Source of the DNA: Nitrospirota bacterium
Lineage (GTDB): Bacteria > Nitrospirota > Nitrospiria > Nitrospirales > Nitrospiraceae
NCBI GenBank assembly: GCA_016201805.1
Contig: JACQCB010000026.1
Span: 1-11,627 of the forward strand
Direction of reading: 5' to 3'
DNA: 11,627 bases
A model generated the notes under the pieces. It ran no database searches. It was given only the letters and a program-made list of their open reading frames with translations, and was not told the DNA's origin. Shown one piece after another: positions 1-6,049 of the stretch (position 1 is the stretch's first letter; each line of letters begins with the position of its first letter). The translations under genes and the position numbers were made by a program.

Positions 1-113
1 TCGCGACGGTGATTCAGCCCGGCGGCTCGATCCGCGACCAGGAAATCGTGACGGCTGCGGACGAGCATCGGATGGCGATGATTCTGGCCGGCATGCGACA
101 CTTCCGTCATTGA
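1..113 (+). CDS. purH: PurH, 3' end (bifunctional AICAR formyltransferase/IMP cyclohydrolase)
   Basis: Only the last 36 codons are present; the gene runs off the left edge and is read from base 3. The C-terminal segment contains QPGGSIRDQE near its start and ends GMRHFRH followed by TGA, the typical C-terminal signature of PurH. The enzyme carries out the last two steps of IMP synthesis: formylation of AICAR with 10-formyl-tetrahydrofolate and ring closure. The conserved Pro-Gly-Gly-Ser-x-Arg-Asp stretch belongs to the formyltransferase part. purD follows in the same direction after 120 bases, a common purine-gene arrangement that supports the call. Catalytic residues of the rest of the protein cannot be judged from here. 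Confidence 0.93.
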   Translation, partial: ATVIQPGGSIRDQEIVTAADEHRMAMILAGMRHFRH

Positions 114-190
114 TCGGGCCGACCGGCCTCGAAAAGGTGTATCGACGATTCTCCATACTCCGCCACTCCCGTCCCTCATCGTGCGAATCG

Positions 191-216
191 TGCGTGAGCG
201 GTTTCGCCTCACCGCA
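191..216 (+). other. Hairpin just before the purD ribosome binding site
   Basis: The arms TGCGTGAGCG and CGCCTCACCGCA pair around a GTTT loop with single-base bulges. The 3' arm ends where the AAGGA (216-220) Shine-Dalgarno sequence begins. No T-run follows, so it is not an intrinsic terminator. It could affect ribosome access to purD, but this is inference from one short structure. Confidence 0.35.
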
Positions 217-233
217 AGGATTATGGTTCACCC

Positions 234-1517
234 GTGAAAGTTCTCGTCATCGGCGGCGGCGGCCGCGAACATGCCCTCGTCTGGAAGATCGCGCAGAGCC
301 CTCGGGTCTCCGTGATCTTTTGCGCGCCGGGCAATGCCGGGATCGAGTCCCTGGCGCGCTGCGTGCCCATTGCCGCAGACGACATCGCAGGGCTCAAAGC
401 CTTTGCCCTCTCCGAGCACATCGATTTGACCGTCGTCGGGCCGGAAGGGGCGCTGGCCCTGGGGATTGCGGACGAATTCCGTCGGGCGAAGTTGAGGATT
501 TTCGGTCCGACACGAGGGGCGGCGCAGATCGAAGCCAGCAAGAGTTTTGCGAAGGATCTGATGGTCCGCGCCCGCATTCCAACCGCGGCGTCCAGGACCT
601 TCGAGGTGCTGGATCAGGCCTTGGCCTATCTTGAGCGCCATCCTCTGCCGGTCGTGGTCAAGGCGGATGGTTTGGCGCAGGGGAAGGGCGTGGTGGTGGC
701 GGCCACGAGGGAGCAGGCCTCTGAGGCGGTCACCGACATGCTCGGCAAGCAGTCGTTCGGGGCGGCGGGTCGGCGCGTGGTGATCGAAGAGTTTTTGGAC
801 GGAGAGGAAGTCACCATCATGGCCTTCACGGATGGAAAAGCCGTGGTGCCGATGGTGGCGGCTCAGGATCATAAGCGAGTCGGCGACGGGGATACCGGCC
901 TGAACACGGGCGGCATGGGGGCCTATGCGCCGGCGCCGGTGGCGACGCCCGCGTTGCGGAGCGAGGTGGTCCAGTGCGTGCTTCGTCCGGCGGTGGAGGC
1001 GCTGCTACAGGTGGGAAGCCCGTTTTACGGCGTGCTTTACGCGGGTCTGATGATCGTGCGCGGCCGGCCCTATGTCCTCGAGTTCAATGCGCGGTTCGGG
1101 GACCCGGAAACGCAGGTGGTCCTGCCGCTCTTAAAGACGGACTTGGTGGACGTGATGGAAGCCGTGGTGGAACACCGTCTGGATCAACTGGATGTCGAAT
1201 GGCATGACCGAGCCGCGGTCTGTGTCGTCCTGACGTCGGCCGGCTATCCTGGCTCCTATGACACGGGACGACCGATCAAGGGGCTTGTCGATCTGTCGTC
1301 TGCACCTTCGGATGACACGCTCGTCTTTCATGCTGGTACGAAGCACGATGGCAATGAGGTTGTCACGGCCGGCGGGAGAGTCTTGGGAGTCACCGGCGTC
1401 GGGCCTCGATGGACAGAGGCTCGTGAGCGGGCCTACAAAGCGGTTCGGGCGATCTCCTTTGACGGGTGCCATTTCCGTACGGACATCGCGTCCCGCGCCC
1501 TTCGGTCCGGCGTCTGA
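234..1517 (+). CDS. purD: Phosphoribosylamine--glycine ligase (GAR synthetase)
   Basis: Catalyses ATP-dependent joining of glycine to 5-phosphoribosylamine, the second step of de novo purine synthesis, in the cytoplasm. The 427 residues match the usual length. Visible motifs in order: GGGGREHAL (7-15) in the N-terminal Rossmann-like domain, GPEGALALGIAD (69-80), the ATP-grasp segment KADGLAQGKG (143-152), NTGGMGAYAP (224-233), and the metal/ATP-binding EFNARFGDPETQ (283-294). The C-terminal domain ends RTDIASRAL, where DIG is more usual than DIA. The start is GTG at 234: the protein then begins MKVLVIGGGG as the family does, and AAGGA lies at 216-220. An ATG at 223 is out of frame and closes after four codons. 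purH upstream and the TsaC-type gene downstream run in the same direction. Confidence 0.96.
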   Translation: MKVLVIGGGGREHALVWKIAQSPRVSVIFCAPGNAGIESLARCVPIAADDIAGLKAFALSEHIDLTVVGPEGALALGIADEFRRAKLRIFGPTRGAAQIEASKSFAKDLMVRARIPTAASRTFEVLDQALAYLERHPLPVVVKADGLAQGKGVVVAATREQASEAVTDMLGKQSFGAAGRRVVIEEFLDGEEVTIMAFTDGKAVVPMVAAQDHKRVGDGDTGLNTGGMGAYAPAPVATPALRSEVVQCVLRPAVEALLQVGSPFYGVLYAGLMIVRGRPYVLEFNARFGDPETQVVLPLLKTDLVDVMEAVVEHRLDQLDVEWHDRAAVCVVLTSAGYPGSYDTGRPIKGLVDLSSAPSDDTLVFHAGTKHDGNEVVTAGGRVLGVTGVGPRWTEARERAYKAVRAISFDGCHFRTDIASRALRSGV

Positions 1518-1538
1518 GCACGGGCGAGACGGAACGCG

Positions 1539-2183
1539 ATGGCACAGACGCTCACACTCCAGGCCGATCCGCAGAAGGTCGTGGAGGCAGCCGGACAGGT
1601 CATTCGACGGGGCGGCGTCGTGGCCATTCCGACGGAAAGCTTTTATGCCGTTGGGGCCTCGCCGTTCGACGAGGCCGCGGTACGGCGGGTCGGCAGGATG
1701 AAGGGACGGGAGCAGGGCAAACCGTTGCTGGTGCTGATTGCGGAACCGGCTCAGTTGGAGGGCATCGTGGCGGAAGTGACCGAAGGAGCCGCCGTGTTGA
1801 TGCAGCGGTTTTGGCCCGGCCCTCTGACCATCGTCTTCCCTGCCGCGCCGGATTTGCCTGAAGCCCTGACCCTCGGAACCGGGACCGTGGGGGTGCGGCA
1901 ACCCGCGTACCCCGCGTTGGTCGCGCTGCTGCGTCAGACCGGCCCCCTGACCGGGACCAGCGCCAACCGATCGGGTGAGCCGCCGGCGCAGACTGCCGAG
2001 GAGGTGCAGGCGGCGTTGGGCTCGGAAGTGGAGATGATTCTTGATGGGGGCCCGACGGCAGGGGGGCTGCCGTCGACGATCGTGCAGACGGTCGGTTCGA
2101 TCCGCCTGCTTCGCGAGGGGCCGATCGCCCGCGAGCGGATTGCCGCGGCGCTTGCTGAGGCAGGGTTGGTGCTTGCGTCGTAA
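1539..2183 (+). CDS. tsaC: Threonylcarbamoyl-AMP synthase (TsaC/YrdC type)
   Basis: Makes L-threonylcarbamoyladenylate from threonine, bicarbonate and ATP, the first step of the t6A37 modification of ANN-decoding tRNAs. The 214 residues cover a YrdC domain only, without the C-terminal Sua5 domain. Motifs: PTESFYAVG (31-39), basic cluster KGREQGKPL (55-63), WPGPLT (92-97), GVRQP (118-122), TGTSANRSG (138-146) and PSTIV (178-182). These line the substrate cleft in the family. Position 37 is Ala where Gly is usual (Y-G-L-G becomes Y-A-V-G). It starts 21 bases after purD, probably cotranscribed, behind a modest purine-rich stretch GAGACGGA. A YciO-like paralogue of unknown substrate is the main alternative, but the intact KxR and SxN motifs favour TsaC. 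Confidence 0.87.
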   Translation: MAQTLTLQADPQKVVEAAGQVIRRGGVVAIPTESFYAVGASPFDEAAVRRVGRMKGREQGKPLLVLIAEPAQLEGIVAEVTEGAAVLMQRFWPGPLTIVFPAAPDLPEALTLGTGTVGVRQPAYPALVALLRQTGPLTGTSANRSGEPPAQTAEEVQAALGSEVEMILDGGPTAGGLPSTIVQTVGSIRLLREGPIARERIAAALAEAGLVLAS

Positions 2184-2238
2184 GAAGCTAGCAATTGCGA
2201 TTCGGTATAACAGCAGTTCACCGGGAACAGAGGGGGAC

Positions 2239-2652
2239 ATGATGAGAGGATGGCGGATGGGAAAGATGTTCGGGGGAATGCTCCTGATCGGGCTGGCCAT
2301 GATCGGGCTGAGCGGCTGCGATTATTGGCCGCCGGCGCTCCAGGCACAGATTGAACAGTTGCGTGCGGAAGTTCAGACGGCTGCGGCGGAGCGGGCCAAG
2401 TTGGAAACCCAGGTGATGGAAACCGCCAAGTTGAAGGATGAACTGCAGCTTCGCGTGGATGAGCTGACGCGGTTGAATCGTGAACTGGCCAGTCGGATCG
2501 CCAACCTGGAGCAGAGCCTGTCTGCAGAGAAGGCCAAAACTGCCAAGCCGTCCGCCAAAGCGGCGCCGGCCAAAGCTTCCGGTAAAGCTGCCGGGAAACC
2601 ATCGGGTAAAGCGCCGGCGAAGAAGCCTGCCAAGGGGTCGGCCAAAAGATAG
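2239..2652 (+). CDS. Small coiled-coil lipoprotein with Lys/Ala-rich tail
   Basis: A 137-residue envelope protein of unknown function. Residues 1-27 form a lipoprotein signal peptide: basic n-region, hydrophobic stretch 11-22, and lipobox LSGC with the acylated cysteine at 27. Asp follows at +2, which in enterobacteria retains lipoproteins in the inner membrane; whether that rule holds here is unknown. Residues about 33-98 are rich in Glu, Gln, Leu and Lys with heptad-like spacing, a likely coiled coil. Residues about 99-137 are a low-complexity tail of Lys, Ala, Pro, Gly and Ser resembling histone-H1-like tails. ATG at 2239 is chosen for the AGAGGGGG Shine-Dalgarno sequence just before it; a second ATG follows immediately. 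The gene ends 23 bases from the convergent fmdB-like gene. Confidence 0.8.
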   Translation: MMRGWRMGKMFGGMLLIGLAMIGLSGCDYWPPALQAQIEQLRAEVQTAAAERAKLETQVMETAKLKDELQLRVDELTRLNRELASRIANLEQSLSAEKAKTAKPSAKAAPAKASGKAAGKPSGKAPAKKPAKGSAKR

Positions 2653-2675
2653 CTCGGTAGTCGGACCGATGGGCG

Positions 2676-3077
2676 TTAGGAAGACGAGGACGTTGTGGAT
2701 GGCGTCGAGGGAGGGGCGGGGGTTGAAGCCGGCGTCGTTCCCGTCGGTGAAGAACTAGTCCCCGTGTCGGTGTTCGAACTCGTTCCGGTTTGAGCCGGTG
2801 CGGGGGGCGTTGCCGTCGTTCCCGCTTCCTTCTTGGCCGTCTCCGTCTGGCCGTTCGTCGGTTTGCCAGTTGCCTCGGATTGTCCCGGCGGCTTCATCTT
2901 GTCCGAATAATCGGTGATGTACCACCCGCTTCCTTTGAACATGATGGCCGGGGCCGAGATGATTTTGCTCACGGCCTGACCGCAGCGGGCGCAACTCGCA
3001 ACCGGCGGATCACTCATCTTCTGTTTGACTTCAAACCGATGCTCGCAGCTTGCACAGACATATTCGTAAATCGGCAC
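2676..3077 (-). CDS. FmdB-family zinc-ribbon protein with long Thr/Ser/Pro tail
   Basis: Residues 1-60 are a FmdB-type (CxxC_CxxC_SSSS) putative regulatory domain: MPIYEYVC at the start, metal-binding cysteines C8, C11, C29 and C32, then the conserved FKGSGWYITDY (47-57). The family is widespread; its role is mostly unproven, and the name comes from a proposed regulator of formamidase/amidase genes. Residues 61-133 are low complexity, dominated by Thr, Ser, Pro, Gly and Ala, and probably disordered. The start codon is GTG at 3077, supported by GAGGGA shortly upstream on the minus strand. It lies 89 bases downstream of the aminotransferase stop and may be the last gene of that cluster, with an extra promoter of its own at 3125-3152. 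Confidence 0.85.
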   Translation of the reverse strand: MPIYEYVCASCEHRFEVKQKMSDPPVASCARCGQAVSKIISAPAIMFKGSGWYITDYSDKMKPPGQSEATGKPTNGQTETAKKEAGTTATPPAPAQTGTSSNTDTGTSSSPTGTTPASTPAPPSTPSTTSSSS

Positions 3078-3124
3078 AGTATCCCTCGCCTGGTTCTATC
3101 GATTCCGGTCGGTCGTTTGATTGG

Positions 3125-3152
3125 GTAATAGCACCGCTTTCTCCAAAGTCAA
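3125..3152 (-). promoter_or_regulatory. Candidate sigma70-type promoter for the fmdB-like gene
   Basis: Read on the minus strand: TTGACT (3152-3147), a 16-base spacer, then TATTAC (3130-3125). This is 5/6 and 4/6 to consensus, placed about 50 bases before the GTG start at 3077. It would give the gene transcription independent of the aminotransferase upstream. Confidence 0.5.
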
Positions 3153-3166
3153 GCATCCCTGTTGCA

Positions 3167-4360
3167 TTAGGTGAGTTTGTTCAGTGCCTTTTCCATTCGG
3201 TCCAGCCCGCGGACGATGGCTTCCATGTTGGTCGCATAGGAGAGGCGGATGTGGTCCGGGCTGCCGAAGGGTTCGCCTGGCACCACGGCGACTTGCGCCT
3301 CTTTAAGCAGATACGCGGCCAGGTCCGTGGGGGACGTGATCGACCCGGTGGCGTGACGGCGGTTCAGCAGGCCGGTCACATTCGGGAAGGCATAGAACGC
3401 GCCCGAGGGCATGCGGCAATTGACGCCCGGCAGTTTGTTGAGGCGCTCCACCATCGTGCGGCGGCGACGATCGAATTCCTTCACCATCTGCTGGGGGAAC
3501 GCATCGCCTCCCCGTAGGGCCGCCACCGCGGCTTTCTGAGAGATGGACGTGGGGTTCGACGTGCTTTGGCTCTGGATGTCGGCCATGGCGGTGATCACGT
3601 TCTTGGGCCCTGCTGCGTAGCCGATGCGCCAGCCGGTCATGGCATAAGCCTTGGAGACCCCGTTGACCACCACCGTACGCGCAGCCACGTCGGCTCCCAG
3701 TGTGGCGATGCTGATGTGCCGAGCCCCGTCGTAGAGAATCTTCTCGTAGATTTCATCCGAAACGATCAGGAGGTCTCGTCGGAGCGCCACCTCGGCAATC
3801 CCTTCCAGGGTGGCGAGGTCATAGGTGGCTCCCGTAGGATTGCCGGGGCTATTCACGATGATGGCTTTGGTTTTCGGGGTGACGCAGGCTTCCAGCGCGG
3901 CCCGGCTGATCGCGTAGCCCTCCGCTTCGCGTGTCTCCAGGAGGACCGGGGTGGCGTCGTTGAGCAGCACCTGGTCCCGGTAGGACACCCAGAAGGGGGC
4001 GGGGATCACGACCTCGTCGCCTGCTTCCAGGAGGGCCTGGGCCAGGTTATAGAGGGTGTGTTTGGCGCCGCAGGAGACGAGGATCTGGGCCTTCTCGTAC
4101 CGGAGTCCCTGCTCGGCCTGTAGTTTATCGACGATTGCGCTCTTGAGCTCGTCGATGCCGGATGAGGCCGTGTATTTGGTAAAGCCGGACCGGATCGCCG
4201 CTTCCGCCGCCTGCTTGATCGGCTCGGGGGTGTCGAAGTCAGGCTCCCCCGAAGCAAAGTCGATCACGTCGATCCCTTGGGCCGCCATGGCCTTGGCCGT
4301 GGCGGTGATGCTCAGGGTCGGGGAGGGCACGATCCGGCCCGCGCGGGCAGCCAGTTTCAT
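3167..4360 (-). CDS. Class I pyridoxal-phosphate aminotransferase, aspartate aminotransferase subgroup Ib
   Basis: Transfers the amino group between aspartate and 2-oxoglutarate, forming oxaloacetate and glutamate, in the cytoplasm; PLP is the cofactor. The 397 residues are full length. Visible features: FASGEPDFDTPEPI near residue 40, W124 in APFWVSY, NSPGNPTG (170-177), D202 and Y205 in SDEIYEKI, the Schiff-base lysine K237 in VSKAYAMTGWRIGY, and R372 in IRLSYA, which binds the substrate carboxylate. This is the bacterial/archaeal subgroup Ib pattern. Some members also act on prephenate to give arogenate, which the sequence alone does not decide. Its ATG overlaps the coaD stop as ATGA (4357-4360), so translation is probably coupled. 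Confidence 0.92.
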   Translation of the reverse strand: MKLAARAGRIVPSPTLSITATAKAMAAQGIDVIDFASGEPDFDTPEPIKQAAEAAIRSGFTKYTASSGIDELKSAIVDKLQAEQGLRYEKAQILVSCGAKHTLYNLAQALLEAGDEVVIPAPFWVSYRDQVLLNDATPVLLETREAEGYAISRAALEACVTPKTKAIIVNSPGNPTGATYDLATLEGIAEVALRRDLLIVSDEIYEKILYDGARHISIATLGADVAARTVVVNGVSKAYAMTGWRIGYAAGPKNVITAMADIQSQSTSNPTSISQKAAVAALRGGDAFPQQMVKEFDRRRRTMVERLNKLPGVNCRMPSGAFYAFPNVTGLLNRRHATGSITSPTDLAAYLLKEAQVAVVPGEPFGSPDHIRLSYATNMEAIVRGLDRMEKALNKLT

Positions 4361-4845
4361 TGGATGGGCCTCCGTAGGCGGTGGCGCAGCCGCTCCGCCA
4401 CCTCAGGGTGGACAAAGTCCTTCAGCGCTCCGCCCAGACTGGCCACCTCCTTGATGATGCTGGAGGTCAGGTAGGAGTATTCTTCGCTCGGCATGAGAAA
4501 GACCGTTTCAACCTTGTCGTCGAGTTTTCGATTGATGAGCGCCATTTGGAATTCGTACTCGAAGTCCGAGGTTGCGCGCAGGCCCCGGATCACCGCGTGG
4601 GCCTCATGGCGCCTGACGTAGTCCACCAGCAGCCCGTCGAAGGCCTCGACATTCACATGGGCAAAGTCCTTGGTCACCAGTTTCACCATCTCCACCCGCT
4701 CCGCCACGTCAAAAATGGGGCGCTTGCTGGGATTGTGGGCCACCGCGACGATGATCCGATCGAAGACCCGAAGGCTCCGGGCGATGATATCGGTATGGCC
4801 GTGGGTGATGGGGTCGAATGTGCCGGGATAGACCCCGAGTTTCAT
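4357..4845 (-). CDS. coaD: Phosphopantetheine adenylyltransferase
   Basis: Joins 4'-phosphopantetheine and ATP to dephospho-CoA and pyrophosphate, the penultimate step of coenzyme A synthesis; a hexamer in known cases. The 162 residues match the family (about 160). Motifs: the nucleotidyltransferase signature GTFDPITHGH (8-17), RGLR (87-90) followed by ATSDFEYEFQMA, and SSIIKE (128-133) corresponding to the usual SSSxxR/K region. The ORF is open upstream to 4929, but the ATG at 4845 gives the normal MKLGVYPGTFDP N-terminus and overlaps the rsmD stop as ATGA (4842-4845). rsmD next to coaD is a widely conserved gene pair, which supports both calls. Confidence 0.96.
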   Translation of the reverse strand: MKLGVYPGTFDPITHGHTDIIARSLRVFDRIIVAVAHNPSKRPIFDVAERVEMVKLVTKDFAHVNVEAFDGLLVDYVRRHEAHAVIRGLRATSDFEYEFQMALINRKLDDKVETVFLMPSEEYSYLTSSIIKEVASLGGALKDFVHPEVAERLRHRLRRPIQ

Positions 4846-5417
4846 GGGGAGGGGGCTCCCTCTGGTTGTTGCCTGAACACCGACAGGGTTGTGTCTCCGT
4901 ACCGATACTGACGAAGCCTGACGAGGCATCCGACTTGCGACGGGAGCGTCAGTTTGCTGTAGTGCTCTAGAACCACGATGCAGTCGGGCGTCATGATAGC
5001 ACTCGCGGCGAGCGCTGACAACAGGTCCGTTCCATGCTCCGCCTCGTGATAGGGCGGGTCTGCGAACACAAGGTCATAGGGACGATCTGCCGTGGTCTGC
5101 CGTTTGAGAAAGACCTCCGCCGTGCCGGTTCGGACATCGGCCAAGGAAGTCAGGCCGCACAGTTGGAGATTGGCATGCAGGATACGGAGAGAGGCGCGAT
5201 GTGTTTCCACGAAGGTGGCTTCTTGAGCCCCGCGGCTCAAGGCCTCGATGCCGATGGCGCCGGTACCTGCATACAGGTCCAAAAAACGTGCTCCTTCGAT
5301 GTGGGGGGCGAGGATCGAAAAGAGCGCTTCCTTCACGCGGTCGGATGTCGGTCGCAGGCCTGGACCTTGCGGTCCACGCAGGTGCCGGCCCTTCTGGGAG
5401 CCGGCGATCACGCGCAT
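4842..5417 (-). CDS. rsmD: 16S rRNA (guanine(966)-N2)-methyltransferase
   Basis: Methylates G966 of 16S rRNA in the small-subunit head, using S-adenosylmethionine. The 191 residues are normal for RsmD. Motifs: RVIAG (2-6), RPTSDRVKEALF (22-33), SAM-binding motif I DLYAGTGAIGIEALSRGA (47-64), catalytic DPPY (120-123), and a C-terminal YGDTTLSVF strand. ATG at 5417 fits the usual MRVIAG start. No clear Shine-Dalgarno sequence precedes it, and the predicted 5' leader is only about 24 bases. It is the first gene of the leftward cluster with coaD and the aminotransferase, driven by the promoter at 5448-5477. Confidence 0.95.
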   Translation of the reverse strand: MRVIAGSQKGRHLRGPQGPGLRPTSDRVKEALFSILAPHIEGARFLDLYAGTGAIGIEALSRGAQEATFVETHRASLRILHANLQLCGLTSLADVRTGTAEVFLKRQTTADRPYDLVFADPPYHEAEHGTDLLSALAASAIMTPDCIVVLEHYSKLTLPSQVGCLVRLRQYRYGDTTLSVFRQQPEGAPSP

Positions 5418-5447
5418 GGAGCACCAGCGTCGTTGTGCATGGCGCTG

Positions 5448-5477
5448 ACTGTAGCACAGCGATTTTTAGACGGTCAA
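5448..5477 (-). promoter_or_regulatory. Candidate sigma70 promoter of the rsmD-coaD-aminotransferase operon
   Basis: On the minus strand TTGACC (5477-5472), an 18-base spacer and TACAGT (5453-5448) preceded by TGC, an extended -10. It sits about 30 bases before the rsmD ATG. It is divergent from, and 35 bases away from, the rightward promoter at 5513-5541. Confidence 0.6.
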
Positions 5478-5512
5478 GGCAAAGGGAGACGATGAGCGCC
5501 GGGCTCGACACT

Positions 5513-5541
5513 TTGACGAGCTTGCGAGTGGGGGCTATAAT
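5513..5541 (+). promoter_or_regulatory. Near-consensus sigma70 promoter reading rightward
   Basis: TTGACG (5513-5518), exactly 17 bases, then a perfect TATAAT (5536-5541). It is the closest match to the housekeeping consensus in the window. No recognised gene starts downstream on the plus strand before radC, 500 bases away. The first translatable candidate is the small ORF at 5598-5687. Confidence 0.7.
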
Positions 5542-5597
5542 ATGAGCCTTCGAGAATCCAGCCGGCACCAGTTCTGCGTGAGAGGAGTGGTAGCTCC

Positions 5598-5687
5598 ATG
5601 CATCGTGAATACACACATGGTACAGGAAGAGTCGGGGACGGATGGCGCACGCGAAACTTGTGGGTGCGTCGCATCTATGCGGACTGA
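5598..5687 (+). CDS. Candidate small protein of 29 residues
   Basis: Not a recognised gene. ATG at 5598 is followed by 29 codons and TGA at 5685. AGAGGAG (5581-5587) lies 10 bases before the ATG, and the consensus promoter at 5513-5541 would start a transcript about 50 bases upstream of it. The peptide begins MHREYTHGTGR and ends WVRRIYAD. It is basic (seven Arg), with two Trp and two Tyr, no cysteine and no clear membrane segment, and the aromatic and basic residues are spread evenly. Alternatives are a regulatory RNA with a chance ORF, or a leader for something further right. It faces the zinc-ribbon gene, whose stop lies 17 bases beyond. Confidence 0.45.
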   Translation: MHREYTHGTGRVGDGWRTRNLWVRRIYAD

Positions 5688-5730
5688 ACTGACCGGATGG
5701 GGCTTAGCGGACAGTTGCCGGTTCCAGTTC
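5686..5730 (+). other. Inverted repeat between the small ORF and the zinc-ribbon gene
   Basis: GAACTGACCGG (5686-5696) pairs with CCGGTTCCAGTTC (5718-5730), 11 pairs with a two-base bulge and a 21-base loop. It begins at the small ORF's stop codon and runs into the last codons of the convergent zinc-ribbon gene. It has no U-tract on either strand, so an intrinsic terminator is not established. It may be a transcript 3' structure. Confidence 0.3.
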
Positions 5731-5877
5731 TGGTGTAGCCAGGCTCTTCCGTCGGTTGTTGGAAATCGTTCGGTCGATGATGGAACCGCAGTTGATGCAC
5801 TTCCAGGCATGGAAGATGATGAAGAAGTCTGAAAACCGCTCCAGCATCATCAGGCCGTTACATTTCGGACATTCCAT
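5704..5877 (-). CDS. Small zinc-ribbon protein, function unknown
   Basis: A 57-residue protein with two cysteine knuckles, CPKC (C3, C6) and CINC (C27, C30), about 20 residues apart, the layout of a single zinc ribbon. The middle is hydrophobic/aromatic (FSDFFIIFHAWK, 15-26). The tail after residue 40 is polar and basic. ATG at 5877 is chosen because AAGGAGGGG lies five bases upstream on the minus strand; an in-frame extension to 5907 has no such site. Similar stand-alone zinc ribbons are, from memory, frequent in Nitrospira-like genomes and unassigned. It is divergent from radC, and the intervening region carries dyad repeats. A role in nucleic-acid or protein binding is typical for such ribbons but not shown here. 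Confidence 0.75.
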   Translation of the reverse strand: MECPKCNGLMMLERFSDFFIIFHAWKCINCGSIIDRTISNNRRKSLATPELEPATVR

Positions 5878-5891
5878 ATGGTCCCCTCCTT

Positions 5892-5907
5892 GTGTCGTGA
5901 TTGACAC
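5892..5907. promoter_or_regulatory. Dyad GTGTC-N6-GACAC
   Basis: A perfect 5-base inverted repeat starting 15 bases upstream of the zinc-ribbon ATG. It abuts the ribosome binding site on its distal side. The right half extends to TGACACT (5902-5908), the reverse complement of AGTGTCA found twice near radC. A protein bound here could block the zinc-ribbon gene. Confidence 0.4.
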
Positions 5908-5993
5908 TCTGGTAATGGCATAGCAAATATTGGTCCATGAACGTCATTTAAGTAATATCAATGGGTTGCGGAAATATGGGTTGTTCAATCGAT

Positions 5994-6004
5994 TGACAGT
6001 GTCA
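5994..6004. promoter_or_regulatory. Palindrome TGACA-G-TGTCA, overlapping a TTGACA -35-like element
   Basis: A perfect 11-base odd palindrome in the radC leader region. Its left arm with the preceding T is a perfect TTGACA, but no good -10 follows at 16-18 bases, so a sigma70 promoter cannot be claimed. It contains AGTGTCA (5998-6004). Confidence 0.45.
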
Positions 6005-6008
6005 GACA

Positions 6009-6023
6009 AAAAGTGTCACTTTT
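6009..6023. promoter_or_regulatory. Palindrome AAAAGTG-T-CACTTTT upstream of radC
   Basis: A perfect 15-base palindrome with 7-base arms, ending 13 bases before the radC Shine-Dalgarno sequence. It contains a second direct copy of AGTGTCA (6012-6018), 14 bases after the first. It resembles an operator more than a terminator: the arms are short with a one-base centre and lie upstream of the gene. Confidence 0.5.
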
Positions 6024-6049
6024 GAGTGATTTCTACTAAGGAGAGTGGG

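Noticed and set aside
1131..2300. Long minus-strand open frame opposite purD and the TsaC-type gene
   Set aside because: It lies antisense to two well-supported genes, is rich in Arg, Pro and His as expected from GC-rich shadow frames, and has no recognisable domain.
2650..2678. Possible terminator between the convergent lipoprotein and FmdB-like genes
   Set aside because: Only a four-base CGGT/ACCG pairing is present and no T-run, so it is too weak to call.
2700..2860. Low-complexity, repeat-like nucleotide stretch
   Set aside because: It is explained by the Thr/Ser/Pro-rich tail of the FmdB-like protein on the minus strand, with no regular repeat unit, so it is not a CRISPR array or tandem repeat.
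5542..5832. Plus-strand 96-codon frame starting inside the strong promoter
   Set aside because: Its ATG lies directly after the -10 element, upstream of the expected transcript start, and it runs antisense through the zinc-ribbon gene. The frame at 5598 has the ribosome site.
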